Assembly (NCBI GenBank): GCA_947589095.1
Contig: CANQBX010000040.1
Span: 1-36,210 of the forward strand
DNA length: 36,210 bases
Source: an uncultured Lachnospiraceae bacterium
GTDB lineage: Bacteria > Bacillota > Clostridia > Lachnospirales > Lachnospiraceae
Direction of reading: 5' to 3'
Each line of letters opens with the position of its first letter. Positions within the stretch are counted from its first letter, which is position 1. Shown piece by piece: positions 23,001-35,500 of this stretch. The translations under genes were made by a program, and so were the position numbers. The notes beneath the pieces were generated by a model. It ran no database searches, was not told the origin of the DNA, and worked only from the letters and a program-made list of their open reading frames with translations.

Positions 23001-23501
23001 TCGGGCGGCTCCGGAACTTCGGGAGGCGGTTCCTCCGGCTCGTCCGGAAGCGGACAAAGCGCGGGAGCGGGTATCGTATTTACCGACATGCCTGTTCCCG
23101 GAGCGCCGGGGGTGGGCGCAGCGGGACCTTTGGGAGCGCAGGGAACGGCCGCATTGACGGGGACCTGGCAGCAGACGGCGGACGGCAGATGGTCCTTTAT
23201 GGCGGGACAGCAGGTTTTGCGGGACCGGTGGGCGTATATTTTCAATTCCTATGCGGATCCGCTGAAGGGACAGGCGAATGTGAGCTGGTTCTACTTTGAC
23301 GGCGACGGCTATATGGTAACCGGATGGAGATGGATTCCGGGTACGGATGGGATGGAGCGCTGCTATTATTTCAATGAACAGCCGGACGGGACGATGGGAG
23401 CCCTGCTGCAGAACGCGGCGACGCCCGACGGATGGCAGGTAGATGCGAACGGGGCATGGATCGCCGGAAACGCCGTGCAGGTGCGGAAACCGGTCTCATA
23501 A
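20064..23501 (+). CDS. Secreted beta-helix (GLUG-like) protein with cell-wall-binding repeats
   Basis: The 1145-residue product has a long basic N terminus and a signal-peptide-like helix (about 41-60). Residues about 100-370 begin with the EDGTxxxPYxI-type entry GDGTEERPYRIGSLAQLMGL. They continue with short repeats such as VGGIAGVV and AVGGIVGEY, typical of GLUG/right-handed beta-helix surface proteins. A middle part (about 480-960) looks like Ig-type beta domains. A Gly/Ser linker (about 969-1003) leads to C-terminal cell-wall-binding repeats (about 1034-1140; WFYFDGDGYMVTGW, DGWQVDANGAW), which bind wall polymers non-covalently. ATG 20064 follows AAAGGAG (20048-20054); ATG 20037 lacks a good site, and internal M37 would give a more compact signal peptide. 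Confidence 0.87.
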   Translation: MEKKRNRRIRTEVQTETVLEEMKREPARKPKLKKRSMKRRAVSVLMAAVILQGGWMPADAVFGYGANARGGEPATAVATAGSADWFGDAGIATAASALRMVSLPDIWKDWDGDADFPGDGTEERPYRIGSLAQLMGLSRAVAEGETFAGEYFELIRDIDLGDLNVNGGNWNPIGWYQSSVEMEGEVRHPFGGNFNGCGHTVKNLNIAPDGPAFDYAGLFGVIDGGSVTNLNVQAGDICGTGHAAVLAAEIRGGAVIRDATVSGYVSAEDGHAGGITAVADGFGGRVTIENCTAKNISVITDQPEGCVGGIAGVVKASDLVDSVVETGSVNSVHIQGAGYVGGIAGRMEDARIYNSYVNGLVGGHKSRAVGGIVGEYISGDLVLARFAGETASTGMGSATRRGTFIGTRDLSHPFSYGTAPGDNLSYLYADTASEAKQAVGSGMAEDNVFSWSAHIGYWMDNQRTVSLLSGNAEKSTAEYFYQELEDGVRFIVTGKLQNEFTAPDAAQGLRFRVDHFAPGQQGQPVKGYLLSVPRIDARNAGGTYDTDVATFTAVPEGQLSYYRPIDKNHPAAVAAGVTVTVTTSPNNRDGNRYQMVTDTSEQGGVKPPTYINNVGRQVPMTYVTGGTYAFTMPARDTQINAEYVKVTTELAMTPAETVITVTQTRTGDRKAPDTVTEVHDAKGTLIARYIDDAPDTSVQVQPVRIHSEHNADGGAADRTVLWSVDDDDLISLIADGAYTEKDAQIMPDLNSAFIRKNLEKQEKAQADGGYLEAIAPVIYEKHAVVTASSNPATSADHVAVYGNCRVTVRFQIRDYTTRRVEGLQLNKSDIVLTVTRRLSGSRTSPTETYICSEPAVLAASLYPEQPFYKNVSWSDHDGGAVIVLVPQGDNAVQCAVTARFDPEGKANPAWIQNVINEDNQKKKEDPYARLEGSAEYTETVTAVSEDQTHGIVSAACRVTVRFETLDQTGYGSYGTSYGSSGGSGTSGGGSSGSSGSGQSAGAGIVFTDMPVPGAPGVGAAGPLGAQGTAALTGTWQQTADGRWSFMAGQQVLRDRWAYIFNSYADPLKGQANVSWFYFDGDGYMVTGWRWIPGTDGMERCYYFNEQPDGTMGALLQNAATPDGWQVDANGAWIAGNAVQVRKPVS

Positions 23502-23535
23502 CAGGACTGCCGGGAACAGGAAATGGAGGTATTAA

Positions 23536-23559
23536 GGCCGCCTGCCGGCGCAGGCGGCC
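23536..23559 (+). promoter_or_regulatory. Perfect 10-bp GC hairpin just upstream of the adhesin ribosome binding site
   Basis: GGCCGCCTGC (23536-23545) pairs fully with GCAGGCGGCC (23550-23559) around a CGGC loop. The ribosome binding site GGAGGAGG (23561-23568) begins two bases later and ATG follows at 23575. No T-run follows, so termination is unlikely. The position suits RNA stabilisation, processing or translation control between the two surface genes. Confidence 0.75.
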
Positions 23560-23574
23560 GGGAGGAGGTATAGG

Positions 23575-26500
23575 ATGAAAAGAAGATATATTCTGGCGGG
23601 GCTGCTGGCCCTCGCCTGTTTCTGCGCGTCGGTCCTGCCCTGCTATCATGGGATCATCATCAGCCGGGCGGCGTCTTTTCGCGGTACGAATATATGGGGC
23701 GGGGGATCGGAGACGGTACTCGGTCACAGAAGAAATTATCTGTATCGGTGGTCGGACGGTTATCAGACGACCTTCTGCATCGCGCCGGGAAAGCATATGG
23801 GCTCCGATGTCACGTTTGAGATCCGCAATACGGCCATCGACGACGCGGATATTCCCTGTATCAGGAGCGATGCGGATTATGAGCTCCTGGCGGATATCTG
23901 CTACTGGCTTGAGCGGCGCGGCTCTGTCCGCGCGGATAACGCCTCTTACGCGGCGGCGCAGACAGCGGTGTGGGCGATCATGAGCGACGGCTGGGAAAGC
24001 GCCGGTGCGCTGGAGGACGTTGTAAATAAGCATGTGCCGGGGACTGCGGGCCGCTGGAACGAGCTGCGCGCGTATATTGACCGTTCGGACAGCGCTCAGG
24101 CGGGTATGCCCGCGTGGCTGGAGGTATCCCGCAGGGCGGCCCGGGAAGCGCCGCAGGCTATGAAGCGGGAAGACGGAGTGTGGCGGCTGGAGCTGGACAT
24201 CACATCGGCTCCCCAGCTGGCGGCCTGCACATGGGATTTCGGAGAGAACGCGGAGGGCTGGTCCGGGCAGATGTCCGGCGGTAAGCTGGTATTTACATAT
24301 ACCGGAAGCCGGGTGCCGGATACGGTTGTGTCGACCGCCGTGCCGGACAGCTTATCCGGCTGGTATCATAATACGGAGACGCTGAAGATCTTTCTGCCCA
24401 AAAAGGGCGCGGACAGGAATCAGGCCATGATAAGCGGCGGGGTTCCGCTGTACCGGTTCTATATCGGTCTGTCGGGGGACGGAGGGATGCCGGAGGAGCA
24501 GGACGGAGAGCTACAGCTTTCAATCTATGAGCACCGGGAAACATTTACGTCGCATTACCGGACAGGACTTCAGAAGGTGTGCGCGGAAACCGGACAGCCT
24601 CTGGCGGGATCGCGCTTCCGCGTGCTGGAAGCATTTGATGCGGCCCTGACAGAGGGGACGCTTGATACCGGCCGTATGACGCCCAGACCCGTGGTATGGG
24701 AGAATTACAAAATATGCGGCGAAGCGGAGACAGATGACGACGGACACATTACCCATACGGATACCAAAAGCTATGAATACGCGAAAACATACTGCGGCGG
24801 TCATCCGAAGCCGGAATATCCGTCGATGAGCGAGATGTTTCCCGGTCTGGACGAGGAAGGCGAAGGCTACGCGGAGAAGGCGGCGGCCCTGGCGGAACAG
24901 CAGGCGGCAATGGAACAGCAGTGGCAGGCGCTGGTAGATCAGTGCGCCGAATACAATAAAGGGAATCATTTTCATGACGAAACGCCCGGGGCGGCCCTGG
25001 AGGCGATGCTGGCTGACCGGGACGCGGCGTACGAGAGCTTTATCGGATTGGAATATAAGTATGCGTTTCAGGAGACGCAGGCCCGGTACGGTTATGCCAG
25101 ACATGGGCAGCACGGAGACGACCGTCCGATACCGGTGCTCCGGGTGAAATCCCTGGAGGCCGGAGGAGAAGCGGTGCCGGCCGAAAACGAAAATTCGGAG
25201 GATGTGATCGTCAATGAAAACGCCGGTTTCGATGATTCACAGCCGGAAGAGAGAGAAGACGGTCAAAACGCCCGGCCGGATGTAAGTACGGGCAGATTGT
25301 CCAGCGTCCGGACGGCTAAGGAGGTTAGCGGCGCCACGCCCGCCGAGGCTGCGGACGGAAGAGCGGCAGAAGCTTTGGACGGCGGCCCTGCGGGAGTGGA
25401 GACGGCGGACGGAAGAGCGGCGGAAGCTGTGGACAGCGGTCCTGCGGGGGCGGAGTCTGCGGACGGAAGAGTGGCAGAAGCGGAAGCTGTGGACGGCGGC
25501 CCTGCGGGGGCGGAGACAGCGGACGAAAGACCGGCAGGATCGGAGACGGCGTCCCCGGCGGAAGCGACGCCAGCTTCGGCGGAACGGTATGGCCTGCTTC
25601 GGTACCGCTTCGCGGGGCGGGGGCCGGAACAGAGGAGGATCGCTCTTACGGCTGATATCCCTATGGGAGAGCCGGAGCTTCCGGAGCCGGTGGAGGATGA
25701 TATCGAATGGATAACGCCGCGGCCCTGCGATCCGGCGCCGGTATATTCCGTGACAGTGGAGGATCACCGTACGGAGGGGGAGCTTCATATCAACAAGAGA
25801 GACATGGATCTGGCGGCAGGGGAAAGCGGCGATTATGAAAGCTATGGAGATACCCAGGGGGACGCGACGCTGGAAGGGGCGGTCTATGGACTCTACGCGG
25901 CCGAAGATATCATTCATCCTGATGGGAAGACCGGCGCAGTTTACCGGGCCGGGGAGCTGACGGCTGTCGCAGCCACGGACAAGAATGGAGACGCGTCATT
26001 TATGGCATATACGGAGGAAGGAAACGCTCCCGGACCGCTTTCGGGACCGTCCCGGGGCTCCTGGATCGGACGGCCACTGATCGCAGGCCGCTATCTGGTG
26101 AAGGAAATTGCCAGATCGGAAGGCTATGAGCTGACGGTGGATCCGGCGGCGGAGAAAACGGTCCAGGCCGCGGGCCGCGCCGGTGTGACTTCCGCCATGA
26201 GCCATCCGATCGATATGCACGACGGTTCCTGGCTGGAATTTGAGGTGACCTGTGAGGATACCGCGGAGGGATTCGACATTCTGGTAAACGGATTCCCGGA
26301 GGGGACTGCGTTCTACCGGTCGGATATGACGGAGACCTCCGTGAAAGAGGAGTCCGTCGTTGGCGTGAAGCTGGTTCCGACCGGGGAGTATGAACGGGCC
26401 CGGGCCGGCGAGTATCGTCTGGACGCGACAGGAAGCTATATCCCGCGGCGCGATGGACGCGGCGGTATTCTCTATGATACGGAAAATCCGGTGATGAAGA

Positions 26501-29500
26501 CCTGCTTCGTGACGCAGAGGATCGCTTATTATCCGGGCGGGGAGTATGAGATCACGGCCGATCCCTCAAAATGGGCGGATACCGGAGCGGCGGATAATGA
26601 TTATGTCCTGGAGGAGACCAACGCGATCCTGAAGCAGCTGGGATATACCGTGCCGGACCGGGCCGGCATGGCGGAAGCGCCGTGGACCGTGATACCGCTT
26701 ACGGGAAGGACGAATCAGGAGCTGGTGCGGGAGATCCTGAAATGGTTTGAGGAGAATTCCTTCTGGAGCAGCGCGCGGCTGGCCCGGATCTGGGAAGAGG
26801 GAGGAAGGCGGAAGGCAATGATACTTCATGACTATCCCAGAGGCAGCGCGGTCTATGAGGCGGCGACGGATACGCTGTATGTGAGGCAGACGGTGCGAAC
26901 CGAGACCGGCGTGAGACATATGTATGTGCGTTTCCCGGCCGGGACCTATACTTTAAAAAACGGATATGCCACATTGGTCTCCTTAAAGCAGAAGGATGGT
27001 ACGATCCCGCTCGGAGCGGTGATGGAGGATTATCTGGAGACGGAATATCAGCCGCTCTACGAACGTTATGAGGAAGGAGACCTCCGCCTGGACGGCAATG
27101 GCCGGCCGATCCCTGTATACAGGGAGGAGTATATCCGGGAGACCGGAACGAACACGACCAGCGATTATGCCCTTACGCCGCTTGCGGCCGTTTACGACGC
27201 GGCCGGCGGAAGCTACCGGATCCATGTGGAGAATACCGTGGACTGGAGCAGCGAAGAGGGGCCGGTGACGATGACGTTCCGCGCCGCCGCGCCGTATACA
27301 TCCTATGATTATAACGGGAATGAGATGTTTTACAGCGATTATCTGACGGATATCGCCGGCGTCGGGGCGGGCGCTTTCGCCTGCATCCGCGGAGACGAGC
27401 CGGAGGGGCTTGCGGAGCTGGTCTATCCGGGGCAGATCTCGCCCGTGCAGGACGGCGCGGGCAGCCCGGGCTCCGGAAGCCGGCTGACGCCTGTAAGTAT
27501 GCAGGAGAAGATCATTGCCCAGCGAATAAAAGTAATCAAGACGGTGCAGAAAGAGGCCGGCGCGTACGGAGCCGCGCCTGACGCCGCGGCCGGCGGCACA
27601 TCCGAAGGCGCGGCCGGCGGTGTGCCCGGGCGGGAACAGGTGCCGGGTTTCCGGTTTAAGGCTTATCTGAAGAGTAATCTGGAGCGGATCTACAGAGATG
27701 AGGAAGGCAGGATCGTATGGCTGGACCGCCGCGGCCGCGAGATCGACATCGCGGAGGCGAAGCGGGCGTATCCGGCGCCGGTTCCCGACATTTTCACGAA
27801 GGTTCCGCGGAAGACGGAAGTTCTTTACAGGCAGACGGAGGATGCGGTGACGGCCAATGAGGTGCTGTATCCGGAGGGGGAGGACGAGCCGCAAAAGGGA
27901 TATACGGCGGTTCTTGAAACGGTGGAGAAGCAGTTTGCGGACGGCGATGGCGTCCGGACGGTAAAGGTATTAAACTATGACAAGTTTTTTGACGCGCTGA
28001 CGGTGGCCAATTACGATTTGTGGGACGACGGGGAGAAAATGAGCACTTCCTTCAGGCCTTTCGGAAACGCGGTCAACCGGAGCGCCGCGGCGGAGCAGAA
28101 CGCGGAGTTCTCCGATATGGTCCGTCAGTTCGCCATCGACTGGTATCTGGACGGCGAGGCGGCGCAGATGGATCCGGAGGAGAGATCCGCCTACGGCGAT
28201 CAGTTTTATGATGAGGCGCTGCGGAGGGCGCTTCGAAAGGCGGACGACTATTTGAAACCGTTTTTCGCATACGATCTGGACGAGATCTACGCGGTTGCGT
28301 GGGACGGGGCTGCCGGCGGAGGGCCGGACGGGGATCCTGCTACGGTGAGCGCCGATGAAGCGGCGGAGGACTGTTATTATGGGATTTCAGCCGGACTGCC
28401 CTACGGAACCTATGTTATAGCCGAGCAGCAGCCTCATTATGCAAAACTGCAGGATTTTAAGAACAGGCATTACCGGATCGGCAGCCCGAAGGAGGTGCTC
28501 GTACCGTCGGTATATATGCAGACGGAGGCTGAAGACCCGGAGGATACGATGAGTGCGGAGTATCTCTACGACAGCGGTATGTCCATGGAGGATATGCAGG
28601 ACAGGTACGGGATCCGTTTCGGCGAGGAGACGCAGGACGCGGATGACGGAACGGAGAAGGCCTGTGTGACGGAGGCCCATAATCACAGCGGAGATTTTGA
28701 AATCTACAGATATGGCATGGATATCGGACTGCTCGGAAACGGCGTGAAAGCGGCGGGCGAAGGGGACTATTTCGCCCTGACGCAGGACGTATGGAAACCG
28801 TACCTGAATTATTATAACGACGCGGACGACCGTGCGGAAAAGGTAACGTACTATCTGGCGGAAGGAAAGTCGGGACGCGAGGCGGTCGGTCAGGTCTACC
28901 GATACAGTTCGGTGACGGAGGATGCGGCGGAAGCGGACGAAGTGCGCTTCGCCGGCGGGCCGGCGTCGGAAGAAAACCCGGAAGGGTATTATTTCCTCGA
29001 TCATGTGAGCGCGATGCGCGGCATGAAAACGGCTTATGAAGGACTGTACAGTCCCATGCTGGTGCCGTGGAGCCTGGCGGATGAAGAAGTGACGCGCGGC
29101 GCGGACGGAGCCGGGGACGGTTCGTATGCCCGCGTGCGTTTTACCAACACGCCTTATGGGGCGAAGCTCCGCATTGAGAAGCTGGATTCGGAAACAGGCG
29201 AAAATCTCCTGCACGACGACGCCATTTTCAATATCTATGCCGCGGAGAGGGATGAATCGCCGGACGGAGAGGGAAGCGTGCGCTTTTATGACAGGGACAC
29301 GACAATATATGGGAGCAGGGAGTTTCTGGAAAGCATGGGGGCTTCCGATATCCGCCCGTGGCTCGGCGTTCTGTATCGGGGCGTGGTTTTGGAGGGGACG
29401 CCGGTCTGTCGTGAAGAGGCGCGCGTGTTCCAGACGGATGCGAACGGTGCGAGGGTCGGACAGTTCCGCTCTTATACGACGGCCAGGGACGGTATGCTTG

Positions 29501-32500
29501 AGAGCGCCGGGGAGGATTTCGCCGGCGGATACGGGCAGCAGAACGCGGGCTGGCTTGAGACGCCGGAGCCGCTGGCGGCCGGGGCGTATGTGCTGGCGGA
29601 GGTAAAAGCGCCTGCCGGATATGTCAGGAGCCGGCCGGTCGCGATCGAGGTCTACAGCGACACGATCGCATATTATCGGAGAGGCAGCGCGGATAACCGG
29701 GTAGCCGCGACGGTATATGAGTCCGCAGCGGAAGGAATGGAAGCGGAGGACGCGGCAAGGATCTATGTAGAGAACGCGCCGACCCGGCTGCTGGTGGAGA
29801 AGCGCAAGGAGGCTGCGGCGGGAGCGGACGGCTCGCAGCCGCGGACGGTGACGTATAAGATCAGCGGACGAGTAGACGGGGGCCTGGCAGAGATCGGCGG
29901 CAGAGCAGAGTACGAATACGCTTTTAAGGACGGCGTGTATATGGGTTATGCCTGGCGGAAGGGGACTCTGGAATATCTGAAGGCGCTTAAAGATTCGGGA
30001 ATGGACATTCGGATCGTATACAATGGCGGGCTTTTCGCGGGATATGGGTATGCTATGCGGATCCTTGAGACGGCGGACGACGAGAACGGATATGTAACGG
30101 GAGCCCTGATGACGCTGTATGAAGGACTGGAGGTAACGCCGTCCGGGGACGGAGAGGATCTGGCGTATGAGGGCGTTTCCGTGGAGCGCGGAGGAAGCGG
30201 CAATGTGGAGCGGATGTATGTGAGAAAGGGATATGCCGGTTTCCGGACGGAATTCGTGAATAGCGGGAATGACCCTGACGGGCCGCTGCGGAACGTATGG
30301 AAGGCGGACAGGATAGAGCGGGAGGATACGGATATTCTCTTCTATGATCTGGGCGGGCTGGAGCTGTTTCGGACGGAAACCGTAGCCGGGCGAAAGGCGC
30401 TTTACGCTTATGACAGGGATCATAACAGGCTTGAGGTGAACCAGCTGGAGGAGGATAAGGAGCTGAGCCCGGCGACGGACGGAAGTCAGTCGATCTTTGC
30501 GTTCAGGAACGGTACGGCGGTCTTTGAACTGGCCGGAGGGGATTTTACGAAAATATCTTACTCCGCCGCTGACAAGGCATTCGCAGGCGAGTTCGCCCGT
30601 CCGGTGAAGCATGCCGACGGTTCTGTCCAAATGAGTGGAGGCGTGACGCTGTATCATCTGGATACGGAGGGCTGCAGGGACAGCCTGACGGATCCGTATA
30701 CGGGGATGGCGTACGCGCTGGCTGACGGAGGCGCCGGAGAGAATACGGGAGAAGGCGCAGGCAGCGCCGCAAGCGGCGCGGATTCCGGCAATATCCGGGT
30801 GTTTGTCTGGCCGGTTCATACCGCGCGGGGCAGCGCAGGACATCTTCTGGCCCAGGAGAAGATCTCGACCTCGAGGATTGCTACACTGGGGGATACGCCG
30901 GATACGGAATATCTGACGGGAACCTGGGAATCGGAGGACAGCGGGCAGAGCCACAGGATGACGGCGCTTACGCAGAACCGGTTCGGTCAGGATCTGAACG
31001 GGGAACCGGTTCTGACCGGGAACAATGGAAATTTCGATAAGTCGGTGGAGCCTGTTTACGATGCGCATGGGTTGGTTCGGTATTACCGCAGCAGCGGCGA
31101 GAGTTATGAAACGGATATTCCGCTCTACGACCGGAGCGGCCGCCCGGTGCGGGATAAGGCGTCGGATCTGGCCGGGGATTATGATAAGGCGTCTTATGTC
31201 ATGCAGGAAGACAGAGGCAGCGGTACGGCTGGCGGCAATGCGTCCGCGGACCGCGGAACCGGGGAGGATGCACCCGGAGGCGCCGGAGCCGTTCTTCACC
31301 GGGCCGGGGAAAGCTATATTTTGGAGAATACCTGGATCACGGGCGAGATCACGCCGGATGACCCGTTCTCCGGCAGTATGACGGAAGGCCGGGCGGACCT
31401 GCTCCGGCGGATACCGGCAGGAACTTATATCATGGAAGAGCTGGCAGCCCCGGACGGGTATCTGAAAGGGCTTCCCACCGGCGTGGCCGTAGAGGAGACG
31501 GCAGAGCTTCAGAAGACCGGAATGACGGACAGGACGACAAAGCTTCTTATCGGAAAGGCGGACGGAACGGCGGATTATACGTATAAAGTTCTGGACATGC
31601 TGCAGACGGACGCGTCCGGGGATCCGGCGGTCATTGGAACCGTTACGGAAGGTAAAGGGGCGTTTGGTCAGATGCAGGTATCCGGCGCCCGGCTGGCGCT
31701 TTTTGAGGCGTCCAGAGTATATACGTCTGATCTGGAGCGGTATCCGGGCGGGAGCTATCTAAAGAAGACCGGCAGCCGGCCGCTTGCCTATCATTCCACA
31801 GACAGCCGTACCGGGGCAGAGGAGGTATTGACTGCTTTGTGGGTCACGGGGACGGAGCCGGTCTATCTGGAAGGCATCCCCGAGGGCGAATATCTGCTGG
31901 AGGAGACAGAGACGCCTTCTGGTATGGTCAGCGCTCCCGCGATGGAGATTGCGGTCGCCGGAACCGGCCGTGTGCAGACGTATGTTCTGTATAACGACCA
32001 TACAAAGGTGGAGATTGAGAAATACGCCGGCGCCGGCTCCGGACGGGAGCTGGTAAACGGCGCGGAATTTACGGTTTATGAGGCGGTTACGGACGCAGGG
32101 GGGCAGGTTGTTTATGACGGGAACGGATGGCCGGTGTATGACCCGCAGAAGGCGGTGGACCATTTTGTCAGCAACGACGGAGAGAGATATGAAGGCTTTA
32201 TCCGGGCGTTCGAAGAGCAGTTCAGCCGTTACGGCACAAAGCTCAGGAGCATATCCTGGGAATATGACGGACAGAGCTGCACGGCGCATTATGTAGATCA
32301 TACGCAGATCGACGCGGCATCGGACGGCGGCGGAACGAGTCCGTTTCCGACGACCCTGCAGATGACGCTTTCGACGGAGGACGGCGCGGATATAAAGATC
32401 ACGGCCTACGGACAGGGAGAGAGCCTGTTGGGAAGAAACTGGGTATATGAATACCGGCTGGATTATCATGCGCTTCCGGAAGTGAATGAACGAGCGGCGT

Positions 32501-35500
32501 CTTATCTGACGGAGGATGGAATGAGGCGTTGGGATTACCTGCCGGCGGGAGCGGCGTATGTGGCGGTTGAGACAAAGCCGCCGGCCGGTTTCGCGGCGGC
32601 GGAGCCGCTGCTTATGGAGGTGAGGGACACGGCGGATGTCCAGCGGTACCGGATCCGCAATGAGGAAGGGAAGCTTCTTATCTCCAAAACCTTCCGCGAC
32701 GGCAGTGCAGAGCTTCCCGGAGCCCGTATGGCTCTGTACCGCGCGGCAGAAGGCGGCGGACTTGTACAGGAGGACGCCTATCTGGCGGCGGAGTGGATCA
32801 GCGGCCAGGACGGCGTCTATACGGAGGCGGACCGGATTAACGGAAGGATCCCGCGGGGATACCGGGAAGGCGACAGAAAGCCTCATACATTGAAACGGCT
32901 GCCGGAAGGGGATTACTGGCTGGTGGAGCTGGAGAGTCCGGATTATTATACGACCTTTCAGCCGGTGAAGATCGGGTATCATACAGACGATCCGGTACGG
33001 ATCGTGAGAGTATCCGATGTTCCGGCGGAGGGCAGGATAACGGTGACGAAGACGGATACGGAAGGAAATACCCTGACAGGGGCTGTATTTGAAGCGGCGG
33101 CGTACAGGCAGCCGGATCTGACAGATCCGATATTCACCAGAAGCTTCAGCGATTCCGGCGGTACGGCGGTGCTTTCCGGGCTTCCGGTGGGAGAGGTGCA
33201 GGAAGACGGAAGCATTATACCGTACTGTTACCGGCTGAAGGAGATCGTTCCGCCCGAAGGGTACGCCGTGGATCCGCAGGTATATTCCTTTGAGTTTGCG
33301 CCCGGCAGGGACAATGCGTCCTTCCGCTGGGGCGAGAGCGCGGAATATGAGCGGCGGATCATTGACAGAAAGACCAGGATCACCATAAGAAAGAAGGACT
33401 TCGGCGGGGACTTTGTCGCCGGCGCAAAGCTGGCGGTATATCGGATCACCGGAGCCGGTGCAGACGGCGGTTATCTCTATGATGCGGAAAAGCCGGTCGA
33501 GAGCTGGATTACGTCGGAAGAGGAACCGGAGCATGTGCTGGAAGGACTGGTCGCTGGAGGAAGTTACCTGCTGGCTGAAATATCCGTGCCGAACGGGTAC
33601 CGGAGAATGCCTCCGGCCGTCTTTACGATCTCGGCAGACGGACGGCGGATCTGTTCCATCGGCAGCCAGCCGGCCGTCATCGCGTTTCATGATCTGTACT
33701 CCGCGACGATCCGCGGAAGGTACGCGGTGAAAAGCGAAGTAGCCGTGACGGATCAAAACGGAGTTCTGGCTGCTTTGTGGACGGCTTCCGGCGACGGGCA
33801 TGTACTGACGGGTGCGGACGGAATCCGAGACGGCGGGCTTTATACTGTAACGGAGAGAACGTTCTACAGCGACGGTTCCGCAGAAGTGACGGGCAGGCAG
33901 ACAAGGCGGCTTTATCTGACGGACGGGGAATGCCGGATCGAAGACCGGCGGCCGGAGAGGGTGCATCTGAGCCTGCGGGAGACAGCCGGAGATCTGCCGA
34001 AAACGCCGGAGAAAGCGGTGGGGAATGAGACGGCTTCCTCCGACCCGCCGCAGGAAGCGTTGGGGGACGAACTGGCTTCCTACGATCCGACGGAGGAACA
34101 GCCGGAACTGTTGGTAGGAGATCCCGGATCGGAGAGGGAAATTTTCTCCAACCGGAAGACCTATGTGCTGGCGGAGACTACATTTTACGGCGACGGCAGC
34201 AGGCTGGAAAGCGGCCGGCTGGCATTTGCGATCGGCAGCGACGGCTCTGTTACGGCGATTGCCGGATATGACGGCCGGCGCCGGATGACGGTCAGCAAGC
34301 AGGATATTACCGGTGGGGAGGAAATCCCGGGGGCGAAACTGCAGCTTCTGGATGAAGAAGGAGAAGTGATCGAAGAATGGATATCCGGAGGGCAGCCGCA
34401 TCCGGTCGAAGCGGTTCTGACGCCGGGGCAAAACTACACGCTTCGTGAAATGCTGGCGCCGGATGGTTACGCTTATGCGCCGGAGATCCGGTTTACCGTG
34501 TCGGAGGACGGAATCGCCGAGCAGGTGGTTATGACCGACGGCCCGACCCGCGTGTCTGTGACGAAGACGGATATTACCGGAGAAAAGGAGCTTCCGGGAG
34601 CAAAGCTGCAGATTCGGGAATACGTCGAAGCGCCGGAAGGATCGGAGGAGCGGCCGGAGGGAGAGCTGGCGGAGGAATGGATTTCGTCCGGCGAAGCGCA
34701 TGAGATCGTCGGAAAGCTGAAGGCCGGAGGAAAGTATGTGCTTCACGAAGAGGCGGCGCCGGCCGGCTACGCGTATGCGGCGGATATCGTGTTTACAGTG
34801 TCTTTGGACGGGCGGATCGATCAGGTCGTAATGAAGGACGAAGCGCTTCCGGACCGGCCGCGCCGTCCGGAGGAACCGGATAAGCCTGCTCCCAGGATCC
34901 CCGGAACCGTTGAGGCCGAATATCCGATCCGGCTGATCGGCGATGGCGCCGTTCCGTTAGGGAGCCTTGAATATTATATGGCGCCGGAAACAGGCGACCG
35001 GAATGCCGCTGCGGCCATGGCGGCGCTACTTCTGATGGCCGCTTCGGCTGCGGCATGTATGCTTACGCGGAAATATCGGAAAGGAGAGGAGAAGGAAATG
35101 ACGCAGCAGTGTCCCAGGAAGGCCCGGGGCGGCCGGAAACGCCGCCTGCTTATCGCGATCATGCCGGTATCGGCCGTTATCCTGGCGGTTATGACGGCGG
35201 CTACAGTCCGGGCAGAGGAGACAGTTACCGTGACATCCGATGCGGAGATCACAGTCCGGTACGGTGTTTTCCGGGGATTGGGCGCTGGCGGACAGGAGGC
35301 GGCGCTCCCGCCGGATACATATGAGTGGCAGGATGCGGCGTATCGCCTGAAGGCTTATCAGCTGGTGACGGTTCCGCTTCCGGAGATCGTAAAAAACGTG
35401 CAGGAATCCGTGCGGTATGACGCTGTAGAGCAGGCTGCGGCGGTGCCTGAGACTTTGGAGACGGTGATCCGGGATGAGGACAGCGGACGAAGCGCGCCGG

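Noticed and set aside
28387-34746. Minus-strand open frames of 970 and 995 codons opposite the adhesin
   Set aside because: Composition is typical of antisense translation (Arg, His, Ile-rich). The + frame shows clear domains throughout.
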